Origin: Pukyongiella litopenaei
Lineage (GTDB): Bacteria; Pseudomonadota; Alphaproteobacteria; Rhodobacterales; Rhodobacteraceae
DNA: 64,000 bases
Direction of reading: 5' to 3'
Assembly: GCF_003008555.2 (NCBI RefSeq)
Contig: NZ_CP043621.1
Span: forward strand, 1-64,000
Numbering within the stretch: position 1 is the first letter of the stretch; every line of letters starts with the position of its first letter. The notes under the pieces were generated by a model. That model saw only the letters and a program-made list of their open reading frames with translations, was not told the DNA's origin and made no database searches. A program made the position numbers and the translations under genes. Positions 63,463 to 64,000 of the stretch are shown piece by piece.

Positions 63463-63689
63463 GGCTCTCTCGAACCCGTGGCGTTCACCCTCGCACCTTC
63501 AAATCCTGGATCAAAACGATCTCTCCCAGTCTTACCAACTCGACGCCTCTCTCCTTCTTTTTGAGGCTCGAGCTTAGCGGCCCGCGTCCAGTTCGATTTT
63601 CGAATATTTGAAGTTCGAAAATCGCCCTGAACGCTCCCAACTGGGGAATTTTCAAACGGCGCTTTTGGGGAGATTACATCCGGCACCTA

Positions 63690-63892
63690 CAGATGCGCCG
63701 CCCGCTTTCATCCCGCTGGCGGTTTCGCCCGTGGCACCTGCGGTAGTGCCCGTGACGGCACAGCAGGCGCCGCGCGACACCCGGGATGTTCAGCTCGAGA
63801 TCGTGCTCAGGAATGGGCGGCGGCTCCTCGTCCCCTCGTCGGTGGAGCCTGAGGTGTTGGCGCGGCTGCTTCCGGCCCTGGAGGGCCGATGA
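63690..63892 (+). pseudogene. IS66 OrfA (TnpA-like) C-terminal part
   Basis: The tail LEIVLRNGRRLLVPSSVEPEVLARLLPALEGR is typical of IS66 accessory ORF1. The frame opens at 63608, but the first 27 residues look unrelated; the N-terminus has probably been lost. No gene is seen in 63463-63689. Confidence 0.6.
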
Positions 63893-64000
63893 TCGCCTTC
63901 CCGGCGGGGGTGCGCGTGTGGATCGCTGGCGGGGTCACCGATATGCGGCGCGGTATGAACACCCTGGCGCTGACGGTGCAGCAGGGGCTCGGGCGCGATC
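63889..64000 (+). CDS. tnpB: IS66 OrfB (TnpB-like), start only
   Basis: MIAFPAGVRVWIAGGVTDMRRGMNTLALTVQQ is the typical start of the IS66 family accessory protein TnpB. It overlaps the upstream frame by 4 bp (ATGA) and runs off the window edge. Confidence 0.87.
   Translation, partial: MIAFPAGVRVWIAGGVTDMRRGMNTLALTVQQGLGRD

Overview
The window looks like part of a large low-copy plasmid of an alphaproteobacterium, most likely Rhodobacterales (Roseobacter/Paracoccus type). The reasons are a complete repABC cassette with an internal antisense RNA, DUF1403, DUF3768 and large-ParB plasmid genes, TRAP transport, and a PhaR-type operator in front of a phasin gene. No rRNA, tRNA or CRISPR array was seen. 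All functions come from reading the sequence; no searches were run.

Layout. 1-7.6 kb: end of a DUF4143 ATPase, repA-repB-repC with two identical 16-bp palindromes (candidate parS) and a ctRNA, then a convergent tyrosine recombinase with a lox-like inverted repeat upstream, and DUF1403. 7.6-11.2 kb: tniA-tniB-tniQ of a Tn5053/Tn7-like transposon with repeated motifs at its left end. 11.3-20.1 kb: defence-like cargo (AbiE toxin-antitoxin pair, a YhaO/YhaN SbcCD-like pair, a membrane-anchored HIRAN protein) plus IS debris. 20.4-29.3 kb: a redox/detoxification cluster (GNAT, FMN oxidase-like, AhpD-like, AraC regulator, DUF4142, cupredoxin, GST), split at one end by an IS21 element with an intact 8-bp target duplication. 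29.8-42.6 kb: plasmid accessory genes. The ArdC-type antirestriction gene is split inside its zinc-binding motif by a 5.7-kb recombinase-in-trio (RIT) element that carries a MuF-WHH nuclease toxin and SUKH immunity gene. A large ParB-like gene, a Phd/PemK-type addiction pair and a truncated strawberry-notch-type gene follow. 42.6-44.8 kb: IS scrap (IS6 with truncated genes on both sides, IS110, IS21 fragments). 44.8-61.3 kb: a metabolic block with phasin, DUF445, phaJ-phaC-phaZ, a TetR operon, an acyl-CoA ligase/serine hydrolase/TRAP operon and a DMT transporter. 61.3-64 kb: truncated BASS transporter, truncated IS21-family istB/istA and the start of an IS66 element.

Working together. Three transcription units of the 45-61 kb block share a near-palindrome, TAGAATTTAAATTCTA-like, in front of phaJ, the TetR gene and dctP. 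This suggests one TetR regulon joining uptake of an organic acid or ester, CoA activation and polyhydroxyalkanoate metabolism. The most unusual object is the RIT element carrying a polymorphic toxin/immunity pair, which could stabilise the element on the plasmid or act against competitors.
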